The notes under the pieces are model-generated. The model had not been told where the DNA came from. It saw only the letters and a list, made by a program, of their open reading frames with translations, and did no database searches. The position numbers were made by a program, and so were the translations under genes. Positions 42,061-54,603 of a stretch of 64,000 nt of DNA are shown here, in pieces. The DNA is from Harmonia axyridis (Eukaryota; Arthropoda; Insecta; Coleoptera; Coccinellidae), in assembly GCF_914767665.1 (NCBI RefSeq), contig NC_059508.1:21736001-21800000 (forward strand), given 5' to 3'. How positions within the stretch are numbered: the first letter of the stretch is position 1; each line of letters starts with the position of its first letter.

Positions 42061-42400
42061 GAAAAGTGCCATAAAGCAATATGTCAACAACGCGAAATTT
42101 GTGAATTTGGGTGGAAGAAAAAAAAGTCCAACTATACACGCCTTAACATATGAAAATTTGGTGTTCATTGCTGGACGTCCAGCAATAACGCGCTCGGTCC
42201 AGAGATTGACGCATGGACGAATGTTTCAGTCCAGCAATGCACGCATCGATAAAATATATATTTACGGCGCTGCGTTCATTGCTGGACCTTCACTTTCATA
42301 TGTCTCCATCCGTTCATTACCGGACATCGAATTTAGATGTCCTAGTGGAAATAGATGAACCAAATTCCTACAGCGTTGTTAGATGTTTCTTGTTATATAT
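42061..42400. mobile_element. MITE-like repeat, complete-looking copy (copy 2)
   Basis: The left half contains TTGCTGGACGTCCAGCAATAA and GTCCAGCAATGCACGCATCG. A short AAATATATATTT centre follows, and the right half mirrors it with GCTGCGTTCATTGCTGGACC. So the element is palindromic about a small TA core. Related halves occur at 34618 and 46258. No ORF is supported. Confidence 0.65.
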
Positions 42401-43379
42401 ATATTTCAAACCCCCCTTTGCGCCCCATGGGGTACATCGATCCGGCGAAAAAGCTTTTTGTATTAAGTTTCATGAATTTCTGTCGAGTATTTCCGGAGAA
42501 AAGTTGTGGACGCTGGACGGAAGGATTTTGGTTTAGTATTTAATTGAATAATGAACCATAGTGATCGCTACAAGAAAACCACTGCAAATTCTACACAAAG
42601 GTTTATTATTTCCTGAGCATAATGTTATGCACTCCTCAAAACTCATTTCAAATAAATTTCATTTTATTATGTTCGAATTGTGGAGACCGTCAATCTATCC
42701 GAATTCATTTAGATAGGCAAAATACAGCGAAAGAACATTAAAGATAATTTGATATAATTCTTCCTTGAGGGGTGTTCAATAGAAATAGATGGCAGGAATA
42801 CCTTAGATAATCCATTTGAGACCCTTCAATAACTCTTGAAGCCGACATTGTAAAACTTGTTTTCACAACAGAAAGCAATTAACCCACATTTTTGTTTTCT
42901 ATCAGAATATCCTTAATTGGTTTTCTACAAGCTATAAGGAAGGAAAATGATAAAGAATGGAATAACCTTCTTTGTAACAATTAAACACTTCATCAACCAT
43001 ATATCCTCGTATTTTCTTGTATAAGAACGTTGCAAATGTTACACATATTCTGGTATTTGCTTGTATAAAAAGTGAAACGAAAGGAATGAATGATTTTTGT
43101 ACATATTTCACAGTTGACCTACCCGTTTTGCTTTAGCCCCACATCCTTATGACGAGAAATAATTAATCCTTGGCTCCTCAAAACAATTGTGGCTTATCTA
43201 CGAAATTGCTTTTCGTTCGTTTATAATCGACAATGACTTCGTTAGATGATATCAGTATACATACCACCAACTGTTTACATGAACTCGGCTCCAGCCACGC
43301 ACGTTTGTGCGCCGCTTGGCTCCCCCGCGAATATAATAATAATAATATAATAATTTCAACGACTGATAAGAGTGGAAAG
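42401..43379. other. Non-coding nuclear-looking DNA
   Basis: No gene supported. It contains a C-run (CCCCCC near 42412) and a GC-rich patch 43285-43330 followed by an (AAT)n-like run. Confidence 0.4.
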
Positions 43380-43840
43380 AAGAAATTTTGCATATTTTGT
43401 CTCAATATCTCCGAAAATTGTGAATACATGAAACTGAAATTAGGTACGATATTGTAAAATATTGACGTTAAGGCGTGTGCGAAAACTCACTGAAATGTGA
43501 TTGGTAGTAACCGAAAGCAAAAATTTTTAAAAGTGACTTACTATACGATCTCAACAAAAATTCTCAAAAAGTTGCGCACCTATATCGTTCAACTGATTAC
43601 TAAGATAACTAAGTTTCAATAGGATTGCTCGAGCAGTTCCTGAGATATCGAGGAAAAAAACTTTAAAATTCGAATGACTTATACTCAAAAACTATCTGGA
43701 CAATTTGCCTATCAACGAACTGAACCATTCTGATGCTCAACTTATACTGAAAGTTTCAAGTCGATTGCTCTTCGCATTCTCAAGCTATCGTGTAAAAACG
43801 ATAGCTCTCTGTTTCCTAGAACATGCGCGGATTTTTTTTT
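43380..43840. repeat. Further diverged copy of the ~305-bp satellite
   Basis: CTCAATATCTCCGAAAATTG, TACGATCTCAACAAAAATTC and AGTTTCAATAGGATTGCTCG match the landmarks of the arrays at 35100 and 40808. About one and a half units. Confidence 0.5.
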
Positions 43841-43851
43841 TATTTATTTAT

Positions 43852-44136
43852 TAGTGGCAGTGGTATAGTGGATAGCACGTTGGACTTACGACCAAGAGGT
43901 CGTAGGTTCAAGCCCTGGTCCAGGAAAGAAATTATTCGGATCAAGGGAACCGTCCAACCATTCACTGTTGGGTAAACAATTAACAGTGCTGTTCCTGACG
44001 TGGCGTAAGGAAACAGTAATAAAGCCTACACAGAACACACCCGGTCTCCTAACTGGCACAAGCGTTATAGCTTGTGAGGGGTTTCCTAGAGGAACCTTGG
44101 AGATTCGGCCAAAATAAATAAAAAAAAAAATAAAAA
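43852..44136 (+). mobile_element. tRNA-derived SINE
   Basis: The head is tRNA-like, with an A box TGGTATAGTGG (43861-43871) and a B box GGTTCAAGCCC (43905-43915) spaced as in an RNA polymerase III promoter. A ~200-bp unrelated body follows, then an A-rich tail (AAATAAATAAAAAAAAAAA). The total of about 285 bp fits a SINE. It is non-coding and depends on a LINE partner. The flanks are T-rich on the left, so the target duplication is unclear. Confidence 0.85.
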
Positions 44137-44344
44137 TATTTTAGAGAACTATTGATATGGAAAATACCTTCTGAATCAATTCAAATAGGTAGGAAACTTG
44201 CACTTCAAACAAATCCACATGTATCTGAAATTTACGTAACTTTAATTGCCAGCAAATGAAAGGACTCGTTTGAGCTTCACCTTTGTTTTGTGAAATTCTA
44301 TTTTACTGAATTTGCTATATTTCAAATGAGAAGATATATCGAAT

Positions 44345-46205
44345 TATACAGGGTGTCCGGGGAATAACTGTACATACTCTTACCAGAGATAGAGTTGGAC
44401 TAGCTGATTACTGATTGACTCTAAAAAAATAATTTCTGGATTTCCCTAGAAAGATACAGAGTGATTTTCCAACTTCATGGAAATACTTAGACCATCATAA
44501 AATCCAAACTTATTGACGAATAGTATTGAAACTTGGGAGATTATTGGTACATGCTAAGGTCGAGTCAGAACGATATCAATTATTTCATTATTCCAGGGCC
44601 GGACTCATTATTCTTCATTTAAAGTGTTCAGGGTAAAAAAAACACTTTGTATTTCGAATTACAAATAATTGATTCGCTTTTTAGAAAGAAGCTAAATTAT
44701 GCTTCAATTTGCGGTATCGCTTAAAGTTGTCACATCAACAATTATTTTTTTATGAATTTTTGAATTTGGATAAAGTTCGAAAAATTGAATTTTTCACCAT
44801 GAAGAGAACTGAAAATCTCATGTTTGAATATAAAATGCGAAAGTATTAGTAAAAAATTTTCAAAAAAGTTCAGAGCTTTAATAAGCACATTCGATAACGA
44901 AACAATAACAAATGAAACAAACTAAAATACATTGAAGAGTACCTAATAAAAACGAAAATAGGAACGAATGAATTGCAGAGTTAACGTTATTTCAGAAGTG
45001 GTTCGAAATGAAAACCATTAGCTTGTATACATTTCTCTTGCCGAATGTTCAAATTGGATACAGCCTTGCGAATCATATCGCCATTATTTCTTAAAATATC
45101 GCAACAGTTGATAATTCTGTTCATCAGTTGTTCTCTTGACTGGATTTCTTCAGAATATACCATATCCTTCAATTTTCCCCCTAAAAAATAATCTAGCGGG
45201 TTGAAATCTGGAGATCGAGGAGGCCATGGAATAGGTCCTCCTCGATCTATCCACCTATTTGGATAGGTATTGTCGAGGTAACTTCTCACTTCCAAACCAA
45301 AATGAGGTCCAGCTCCATCATGCTGGAAATAAATTCCTCTAATATTTATTCCCTGTAGCATGCCGGGTAAAATATTTTGTAAGAAATCTAGATAAATCGC
45401 ACTTGTAAGGCGATCGTCAAAAAAATGAGGCCCAATCAAATGTTTGTTTATCACAGCACACCAAACATTTACTGAAAATTTATGTTGTGAATTTCTCAGT
45501 CTTATACTGTGTGGATTATTTTGGGCCCAAATATGCGAGTTATGAATATTGAACACACCGTCTCTGGTGAATTGAGCCTAATCACTGAATATTGTTCTGT
45601 ACAAAGTGACTCTGTGATTTGCTATCCAATGTGCAAAATTCAGGCTTAAGACATTATCGCCAGGTTCCAATCGTTGTACCTGTTGTATGTGGTACGGGTA
45701 CATATTTTCCTCTTTGATTATTCTGTGCACCTTATGCTTCGGCAAATGTAATTGTGCACTTACTCTCCTTATACTAGTTGAAGGTTGTGCTTGAATTAAT
45801 TGGAGTACTTCATCACTTCTTTCTAGATTCCTTTGGCGATCCTTCTTCCTATCTGGCACTCTACCATATTGCGCTATACAACTAAATACTGCACAAAATG
45901 TTTGGTGATTGGGAATTCTGCGCGACGGAAATCTCAGACGATACTCTCTCACAGCAGCTCGACTATTTCCCTAACATTTACCATACACGAATATCAGCAT
46001 ATTCTCTATTTGTGAAATTGGCCATTTTGGAAATTTCACTATTTTATAATAATCAAAGCACAAGCAACAAACAACAATCTCAAATTTCAGTTGTCAAAAT
46101 GGTTGAAGTTTATCACAGAATATTTTATAGGAATTCATATTTTATCTTGTAGGAAATTTTATTTCTGTGCATTTTTGATCTTGAATCTTTGAAAACATCT
46201 TGTAT
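44345..46205 (-). mobile_element. IS630/Tc1/mariner-type DNA transposon, defective
   Basis: It holds one broken transposase frame. The left border candidate is TACAGGGTGTCCGGGGAATA at 44347. A weak match, CATCTTGTATGTA near 46196, could be its decayed partner, so the right border is uncertain. Confidence 0.55.
44987..46025 (-). pseudogene. DDE transposase (IS630/Tc1/mariner superfamily), nonfunctional
   Basis: From the ATG at 46025 the frame is lost after ~15 codons, and a TAG occurs near 45980. From 45952 it is open, with a helix-turn-helix region (TSIRRVSAQLHLPKHKVHRI), to a TAG at 45575-45577 in the catalytic FSD block. It continues in the same frame to 44987 with FQHDGAGPHF (second Asp), the RGGPIPWPPRSPDFNPLDYF block holding the third catalytic position, and a C-terminal tail. 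The enzyme would cut and paste the element. At least two stops and one frameshift make it dead. Confidence 0.85.
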
Positions 46206-46257
46206 GTACCAAACCGCATCAACGATAAACGCACACTAAACCCCTAGTAAATAAAAA

Positions 46258-46444
46258 TTTGCCATGAAACAATATGGCAACACAGCGAAATTGATGAATT
46301 TGGGTGGGAGAAAAACAAAGTCCAGCTATACACGCCTAGACATATGAAAATGTGGTGTTCATTGCTGGACGTCCAGCAATAACGCGCTCGGTCCAGCGTT
46401 TGACGCATGGACTGACGTTTCGGTCCAGCAATGCACGCATCGAC

Positions 46445-46447
<3 letters not shown>
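46258..46447. mobile_element. Left half of a MITE-like repeat (copy 3)
   Basis: Matches 42061-42260 (left half of copy 2) from CCATGAAACAATATGGCAAC to GCAATGCACGCATCGACATAAA and then enters (TA)n. The right half is missing; unrelated sequence (ACATTAAACCGCC) follows the TA run. Confidence 0.65.

Positions 46448-46487
<40 letters not shown>
46448..46487. repeat. (TA)n microsatellite in MITE-like repeat
   Basis: About 20 TA units at the centre of the half MITE. Confidence 0.93.
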
Positions 46488-46490
<3 letters not shown>

Positions 46491-48730
46491 TAAACCGCCT
46501 TTGGAGAGCCCTACATTGTCGTTTTACCATCATTTCGACGTCCTCTTGCAATCCGACGTCCGATATACGGACGTCGAATTGTTTTGCCCAATTCTCAATG
46601 TATTATGACTTCATGGCACGTCCTGAGTGCGTATGTCAATTTTTGCCGATGACGTCAGGTATTCTCATCGTGTACAAAATCGTATATTTCAGTTCAAACA
46701 ACGAACGACCGTAGCGCTGACTACTACCTCTCGCGTATATGTTATATACATCTTCCCCGTTTCATATTGAGAGCATTTGACGACATAAAGTTTGGCAACA
46801 TAGTCTCATAATAATTCTTATACAGTGCGATCAAGGGACGTCCGTTATACTTTGTTATCTAAAAAAAACTGTTTTCCATGCGTAGCGTGGCTTCTCGATG
46901 AAGTGCTTGGAGCTGCATTTATGAATACTCACGAAAATCGTCTATCCACATATCACCGTGTGATGAAGTGATGATGATGTGAGAGACAGAAAGGAGATGA
47001 TAGTATATAGATTAACTAACTTCGTGAATTTCATAACGACCAACCGTTATGGGATGTTTAATTGATATCTTTGTTTTTTATGGAAATTGTTGATCTGCTA
47101 TATAAATTATTTTTTTTAAATATTATTGATATTAAATGGAAAATAACAAATAATAAGGGTGTGGTAGAAAAATCTATCACAGAAATTGGAATGACCGTCG
47201 ATAAAAACAAACAACTCGAATCATTGATTCTCTAGATTGAATGTATTTTCGAAAGTAATATATCCTTTATTCCTGAAGGCTACCTCACACGGTCAATATT
47301 ATTGAAGCAATATCCATATTCATCAATATAATTAACGTGTGAGGAGTACATAGAAATAATCATATCTATTGATGGCGATAATTTAAAAAAAATAAAGAAG
47401 CACTGACCTGAAATCAGAAGCTTTTGCGCGTTTGTCTATATTGGGAAAAAGATAAATCCAATTTGAATACCCTGAGGGCTATTGATTTGATTCTACTCGT
47501 TCATGAATTCATCTTTCCTTTTTGAATCTTAATTCTACGCTGAAAGTTTTGAAGTCGTTCCTTCCACCCTGTATACCTCGCGGACTATTTTCATACCTAC
47601 AAACTACATTTTCATAAAAATTGGTCGAGTCGTTTCGGAAAAGTTCGTAAATTATCACCGTAACACGGAATTTTTACATATAATATTTTCCTCGTTGAAA
47701 TTTCAAAGTTCATCAACTTCAATGGTTAGTTCGAAAAAAACGTTGTCTCAGAATTAGTATCTCATCATTCTCAACCCACATTGGAATTGATATACATTAA
47801 TGCTCCGATCGGTCATGAATTATAACACAATATATTAAATTCTATTGCTTATACATCTTCACGAAAAAAAAAATGTGATACAACTAATTCTTGGAATAAC
47901 ATTAGGCGAAAATATAGGGACCAATATGAATAAATTTCCAATTCAATCTCAATTTGACGACATACATCAATTCAATAATTGCAACCAAATGAGAGATTTA
48001 GGGTTTTTGAACAAAACTACAAAGAATCTATAGAGGCACTTGTATAGATCTATATATTAATTTATTTTGATTAATCAGAATTGGGGAAAACATTCTTTCG
48101 ACTTATTCGTATGTTTTTATTTTTTTTATGATATTCCGTTACTAGCGTAACTATACACATATCTTATCACACTATTCCTAATAGTCAAATATATACATGT
48201 ACGGCTTTTTCTGATAACTTTGGATTTACATCTTCCGAACGAATTAAAAAAGTCTCTGCTTGCTGAATTTTATCGAATGGAATTTGATGTAAGCAGTATA
48301 TACTGACATAAGATACTATTTTTTCATCCAGAAAAATCTTATCATTTATGAATATTTCAATATTTTAGAAAGTATGCATCCCCACATTCTTTTTTGTTCT
48401 TTCACAACCCTCTTATTAATTTGATTGGAATTTACCAGCTCTTAAATGAGTGTATCAACAGGTCCGACTACTGTATATACTCCGTACAGAGTCAGCTTTT
48501 TCGACGTCCATTTCATTAGGGTGTATTTTCATGGATCGCTTTTTGGACGTCCATATATAACAAAATGTTATTATGAATTAATTTATGTTGATGAATTTCT
48601 CTGAGAAATATTCGAAAACGGAAACATGATTCAAAACAGAAACTGTTCTTATATTAGAACATTGAACAACAAACCCTAACTAGAACATTTGAAAGAAACA
48701 AATACGGCATTGCATCATTTGAATTCTTAC
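46488..48730. other. Non-coding nuclear-looking DNA
   Basis: No supported gene. Short inverted blocks such as CGACGTCCGATATACGGACGTCG at 46551-46573 are present. A GACGTCC motif recurs at 48515 and 48548. Confidence 0.4.
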
Positions 48731-48731
48731 G

Positions 48732-48915
48732 ATGATTCCTATTAATTTGGATCGGACTAAACCGGAAAAATGCGAAATTTTAGCGGGAAAAGATCTGGAA
48801 TTGAGGAGTTCCTATGATATCGTTTCAGTGGTGTTGTGGGAGTGTAGGTATAAGAAAGTGCAAGATGAACCGCCACCTAACCAGAGCACGAAAAATTTTA
48901 TCGAGCGCATTGGGT
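48732..48915 (+). CDS. Possible upstream exon of the recombinase-like gene
   Basis: An open 61-codon stretch from ATG (MIPINLDRTKPEKCEIL...) ends at a donor-like GG/GTAAGT at about 48915. Codon use looks protein-like. It precedes the recombinase exons on the same strand. However, the phase at its donor does not match the first good acceptor downstream (49419), so I cannot show that it joins them. It could be an exon of another transcript or chance. Confidence 0.35.
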
Positions 48916-49418
48916 AAGTAGCTATTTTATTATAATTTCGGAAAACATATAATAATAACATATAAGAGGAGAGAAATATTATGTAATACCAACAGAGACC
49001 AAATTCCATAGTCTATACCCAAAGTTTCTCGATTTTAATATGGAAATAGGCAATAAATATTGCTTAGCAATTTCGCGGAAGACGTTTTATCGAAATTTTG
49101 AAATATAACAATCGAGAAATTTCACCTGCTGAGATTTTATCTCGAGTGGTATTCGGAAACACTATACATGGAAAAATTATTCGCAAAGTAATATGATCAC
49201 TTTCGACAAATTTTCATTTCCTAAACTATTTTGAATTTGGAGAAATGACCAAATAATGGCTAAACGAAGTTGTTAGTCTAGCCGGCTTGCATTGTCTTTC
49301 ATTTTCCAAATAAAAATGGAATGAGAATGTCTAATTACTGAAGAATGAAAGGATAATTTTCACATCATATTTTTCTTTTTCGGAACTTTTTTTTCATTTT
49401 GGCTTTGCACTTCTTTAG

Positions 49419-49939
49419 GAGAACGAGAAGCAGACCTAAAAATGAATGAAGAATTGAAAAACAATTCATGGAGAAAGTTTTGTAATGTTGACCCTAAAGA
49501 ATCTTTCAAAAACTCTGACTTTGAAGTACCAAAAGAGGTAAGCTTCTTAGAAAATTGCAATTCATTATTCGAAAATGGAACTAAATCGAGAATCAGAACT
49601 CAGTTCAATGTGACAGTGTATCAATATTGTCATATCCTCTAGAAAAATTAATCGATCAATTTTGTATTGATCATTTTATATTGATCTATCGATTTTATAT
49701 GTGAACTGAAAGTCTTCGATTTTCTAGATGGAATTTGTTGAAAAAATCCCAGAGAATGAAAATGAGGCAGATGATGCTGGAGTCCAAGAAAACTTGTCTT
49801 ATTCTTTATCCTTTTCGGATTTAGACGTTGACTACGTTCCGTCCAGTTTTGAGGTATATGAATATTTTTTGAGATTTTGCAACTTCATACGACTGCTTTC
49901 ATGTTTCAGATCTCGAATGAGGATAATTGCAATTCCCAG
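49419..49939 (+). CDS. N-terminal exons of zinc-finger/recombinase-like protein
   Basis: Three exons with clean GT-AG borders. Exon 49419-49537 follows TTCTTTAG and precedes GTAAGC (in-frame ATG at 49442). Exon 49728-49853 follows TTTCTAG and precedes GTATAT (42 codons, phase 0). Exon 49910-49939 follows TTTCAG and precedes GTTAGT (10 codons, phase 0). All three are in phase with the exon at 52080. The encoded part is acidic and low-complexity and ends DVDYVPSSFE, a linker-like region. Coding most likely starts at 49442 or in an upstream exon not identified. Confidence 0.68.
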
Positions 49940-52079
49940 GTTAGTGAAGCATTCTCTGTAGCATGTTACATTTTTTTTTCATTATGGTAATTTTTATTCT
50001 CTCATATGCACATATTAATATTTTGAGTATGATTCAACTAGCACTCCTCACTCGAAAAGTGCTAGTTGTATTATGTAAACTTCCATACTGCCATACTGGT
50101 AAAATGGGATGAGTAGAAACAAAATATTTTTTCTGAGGGATCAATGAACGCCAAGAGGTTTTCAAGAACGAAAACAACGGACTATACGAAAACCAAACTT
50201 TCTAACAGTCGGTGGAGTGGGGAGCTTTTGAAAAAAACCTGTGTGGTATTTCGAGCTTACAAGATTACTTAAAGCTGATTTCAAAATACAACAAAGAAAA
50301 AAATATTGATCAAATTTTCGAAAAATTGTTTTGAAATGTTCATTTGCGGTTTTGTATAGAATAAAGAACGATCTTTTCCAAAAGCTCAATACCCAAAATG
50401 GACAACTCAGAGAAAAAAATATTGTGTTTTCGCTTTTTGAGTGCTCGTTCTATTTAAACGAGTGCTATAATCGTTATGCCTAAATGTCTGTTATTTTCGA
50501 TTTTCGAACCGATAATGGTCTCATCTCAAACAACAAGGTTCGATTCACTGATGAAGAATCCGTAGTCAAATTCAATTTCGCCCGTAGGGCCGTCCGTTTA
50601 CACGATTACTGTCAAAGGAAATGTCCTAGAGACTGGAAATTTTCAGTACCGCGGTTGTGTTCGTCAACGACCAAAATAATCAGGGTGTTCCATAAAAGTG
50701 GGCATTCGAAATTTTGTTCCCTCAATATCTTAGACAATACTGAACCCATCAAATTGAAATTTTGAGGTCATTTGTACCATATCCATTTCAAGCTTCATAC
50801 GAAATTATGTGGCAATCGCTTTACCAGAACCATAGAAAATTCAATTGAAATATCGAAAAAAAAATCAATTTTTTTAACAACTAAAATCAATTGGCACATG
50901 CAAAATATCAGAGGGATTGCATGATCAGAACCATGGAATTAAATTTTTTTAAATTATCGATTTTTCAAATAATCATAAAATTGTGTATTTGATCATGCTG
51001 AAATTTCACAGTCATATATTTAACACCAATCATCAGCCTCATACAAAATTTTGTGGCAATAGTGCAATGAACGATTGCTCAAAATTTTCTGCACAGGACT
51101 TCTCATAATTTTTTTTAACAACTAGAATTGAACCAAATATTGATAAATTTCAGAACATTCCTTTTTTTCTGACTCGTTCACGTGGAATGCCCCCAATTCC
51201 AGTTTTCCTTTACTTCATTAGAATGATTTTTCATCATTAAAACTTTCTGAGTTTCCACAAAATGAATAAAAGTTATATACAGTGTGTCCATTTAATAAAG
51301 TGCCACTTTTAATATCTCGGCCATGATGAAAAATCAGAAAAAATGCAAAAAGAACTAGGTTAGGATTTCATGGGAAACATTTTATACGGTAGATTTCAAT
51401 CCAGTTGTATCAACCCTGTGAGCATGCAACAGCTAAAATCTTGAATAGGAAGGGCTTTAAATGTCACTTTATTTCAAAGGTGATCCCGTTTATGGTTAGT
51501 AATTCCGAAAAAAAAAATGGAATTTTGAGCGAATTGGATTGGTAGAATGTTCACTACACTCCCCATTTTTACCACCCTTAGAATTCTTTTTCCGGAGACA
51601 TTTGAAGGTGGTTGGGTATAAAACACATCCCAGAGATGTAAATGAATTCAATGTAAGAAAAGGCACTGCAAGCCGAGGAATTCAAGTTTTTCAAAACCTA
51701 AGGTTCGAATTTTTGTCTACGAAATAATGAACAACATTTTCAAAATCTTTTATAGTAATTGCAACTTTTGCTATCGTAACTAGGTATGCTACCGTTTTTA
51801 TTTTTCGGAAGTTCTGACAAGGAAGGGCCAGTGTTTCGTTTTTGTAAGAAGGCATTATAATTACGGTTGAAACAAGGTGACACGTAACCACCTTTTCATT
51901 TAAGATTTTAGGGTTTGATGTCTTCACTTTTGCAGGGCTGATACAAATTGATTGGAAAAATCCCTACGAACTAAACTTTATCTCTTTATGCGTTTTTTCT
52001 GTTTTTGCATGGGGATCGAGATATTGACGGTGGTACTTTTTCAAATTGACACACCTTATCTCATTGGTACTTCTTCCAG
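49940..52079 (+). other. Intron of the recombinase-like gene with satellite-like repeat
   Basis: Bounded by GTTAGT and CTTCTTCCAG. 50690-51110 resembles the ~305-bp satellite family loosely (ATATCTTAGACAATACTG, AATCATCAGCCTCATACAAA). No exon is supported inside. Confidence 0.5.
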
Positions 52080-53762
52080 GATTCAGATATACCAGTTGAA
52101 ATACTTAATTTCGACACGACCTCTGAAGCAAAGGACTTGGAAATTGTGGAAAAAGAAAAAAATATGAAACAGAAAAAAAAATATAAAAAGAAGGCACCTG
52201 AGAGGGACAATTGCTACTTTTGTGAGACTGAGGTTCTTAATTTTAGTAGACACATTGCAAGATGTCACTCAGCTGAGATAGAGGTGCAGCGATTACTTGC
52301 GAAGCCTGGGAAGAGTAAGGAAAGAAAAAATCTAATAACGAGCCTAAGAAAAAAAGGAAATTATTTGAGAAATTCCGAGGTATGTTCCAAGCCGATGAAA
52401 AAACCACCAGGTGGAGATACCAGTGAATATTTGCCTTGCCTTTACTGTCTCGGATTTTACTCTCGTAAGCAGTTGTGGCCACACAAGAAGAGGTGCACAG
52501 AAAATCCTCACTTGGAGAATAACATAAGCTCCACTTCAGCATTATACTTCAAAAATCATAAAACAGATCCTGATTTACGTGACAAAGTATTTCCTAGAAT
52601 GAGGCCTGATAAAGTGTCTATAGTTGCCCAACAAGATGCACTTATTTGTGCTTTTGGGTCACGTTATTTGAGGGTTCACCGAGAGAAGCATTTCATAAAT
52701 GTGACTTCAAGAAAAATGAGGGAACTCTCCCGATTATTAATCGAAGCCAAGAAACTCGATAAATCAATCAACACAATGATGGATATGCTCCAACCTAAAT
52801 ATTATGACACAGTTGTAACAGCTACCAAACTTTGTGCTAAGTATGATAAGTCTACAGAATGTTTTCTGTCGCCAACATTCGCCATGAACATAGCAACTTC
52901 ATTAAAGCAATGTTGTGACTTGGCAATAGTATTCGCTCTAAAAAGAAAACATATTTATGCAACGGTATCTGCAGCAAACGCTGAATCGGCAATAAAAACT
53001 TTCGCACAGCTCATTGAAGCCAACTGGAGGTATGATATCTCAACCGTTGCATCGAATAATCTGCACATAAAAAGATGGAATAAAATAACCATCATACCCT
53101 TAGCCAAAGACTTGAAACTGATGAAAAATTACCTGACTAGTGAAGCTGATAAAGCCAAACAAAAATTAAGTAGTGAAAATGAAAACAAATCGGCATACAA
53201 AGTTTTAACTGAAACTGTCTATTGTAGGGTGTTATTACTTAATAGAAAGAGGCCAGGAGAATTACAGAGACTATTAATCGATTTATATAATCAATCATCC
53301 AAAAGACAAAATTATGAAGAATTTTCCGATGCTATTTCACCTACGGAAAAAATTTTAATGAATCGATTCAAGAGAATTGTTATAAGAGGAAAGAGAAATC
53401 GCGGCGTTCCTGTCCTATTCAGCACAGAAGTTCAGAAAGACATCTCAATAATGAATGAAATAAGACACAAATTTGTCAGAGAGGAAAACAGATTTTTATT
53501 CGCCCTTCCTGACAGCGATTCACATATCGTGGGTTATAAGGTTCTAGCGAAATATGCAAAAGCCTGTGGGGCAGAAAGACACGATGCACTTACATCTACG
53601 AGACTAAGGAAGCACAGATATTCAGCATGACGGATTCGGACTTGGAGCAATTATCAACATTTATGGGACACACTCCTGGAACCCATAAGAATTCTTATAG
53701 ATTGCCTGATGACGTTTACCAATCATCTAAAATTGTGAAAATTTTGCTCCTCATGGAACAAG
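52080..53762 (+). CDS. Main exon: zinc fingers plus tyrosine-recombinase-like (Crypton-type) domain, one frame break
   Basis: It opens in phase 0 after an acceptor. Two zinc-finger-like motifs come first, C-x2-C...H-x4-C-H (NCYFC...RHIARCH) and C-x2-C-x12-H-x3-C (CLYC...HKKRC). A long helical region follows, then a tyrosine-recombinase-like C-terminus: RKRPGEL (candidate first Arg), TSTRLRKH (second Arg box), then FMGHTPGTH and a Tyr in NSYRLP. The frame shifts by one base at about 53626-53628 between the second and third boxes. The exon ends at GAACAAG before GTAATG. Such proteins cut and rejoin DNA through the Tyr. It could be a Crypton-like transposon or a domesticated relative. Confidence 0.72.
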
Positions 53763-54603
53763 GTAATGTATTTGAAACACATAACTCATTGAAAATATTA
53801 TTGCAACTATTAGTAAGCCAATACTAAATTGGTCAATTATCTTATCATTGCAGTTCAGAAATCACTTACGAAACAATCTCTACGTGGAATTTTATTATTT
53901 TATCCCAAAAATAGTATTATATAATACAGTACTTCTCACATGGCAACATGATTGAAGAAGAAATGATGATAAAGAAAGAATTGATCTATACCTACCATGC
54001 ATGCATAAGCATATTTGTAAAATAATGATGATTAATATTGTTGGTGGTGAATTAATGTATTTGATATCAGAATGAAAATAATGAGAGCTTTTCAGAGCAA
54101 TTTGAATTTAAAAAAAATTTCATGGATTTTTTGTTGTAAGTTGTGTGTACCGTTTATCTTCAATTCCCAAAAAAAAGCACTAAAAGAGCGCGAATAAACT
54201 ATTTTCATTCTGAAACCAGGTGAGGTAAACGAGTAGTAACCCAATTTCGAAACAAAATAGTCATATCTGAGATTGTTTATTGAATTCTTTTACTAAGCGA
54301 GATATGTCAGACTTAGATTCTGTCCTCTTTTCGATTTTGCTCTGAAGTTCTGTATCTAGTATAGTGTCTACAATTTTGCCAGATTTTCGAAAGATTATCA
54401 TCCTTCAAATCAGTTAATTTGGTTTATGAATTTGAAATACTCAAACATTTTCGCATTGAAAAAATTTCATTCGGATGATTAAAAACCGATTCAATGGAAT
54501 TCATTCATTCATTTTGTTAAATCTAGACGCATTAGCCCAGATTAATAAACTTCAGAGCTAAATTCATACAAGAATTATAAAGCATGTCATGAAATATTTT
54601 CAG
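53763..54603 (+). other. Last intron of the recombinase-like gene
   Basis: GTAATG to TTTTCAG. AT-rich with no supported exon or element. Confidence 0.55.
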
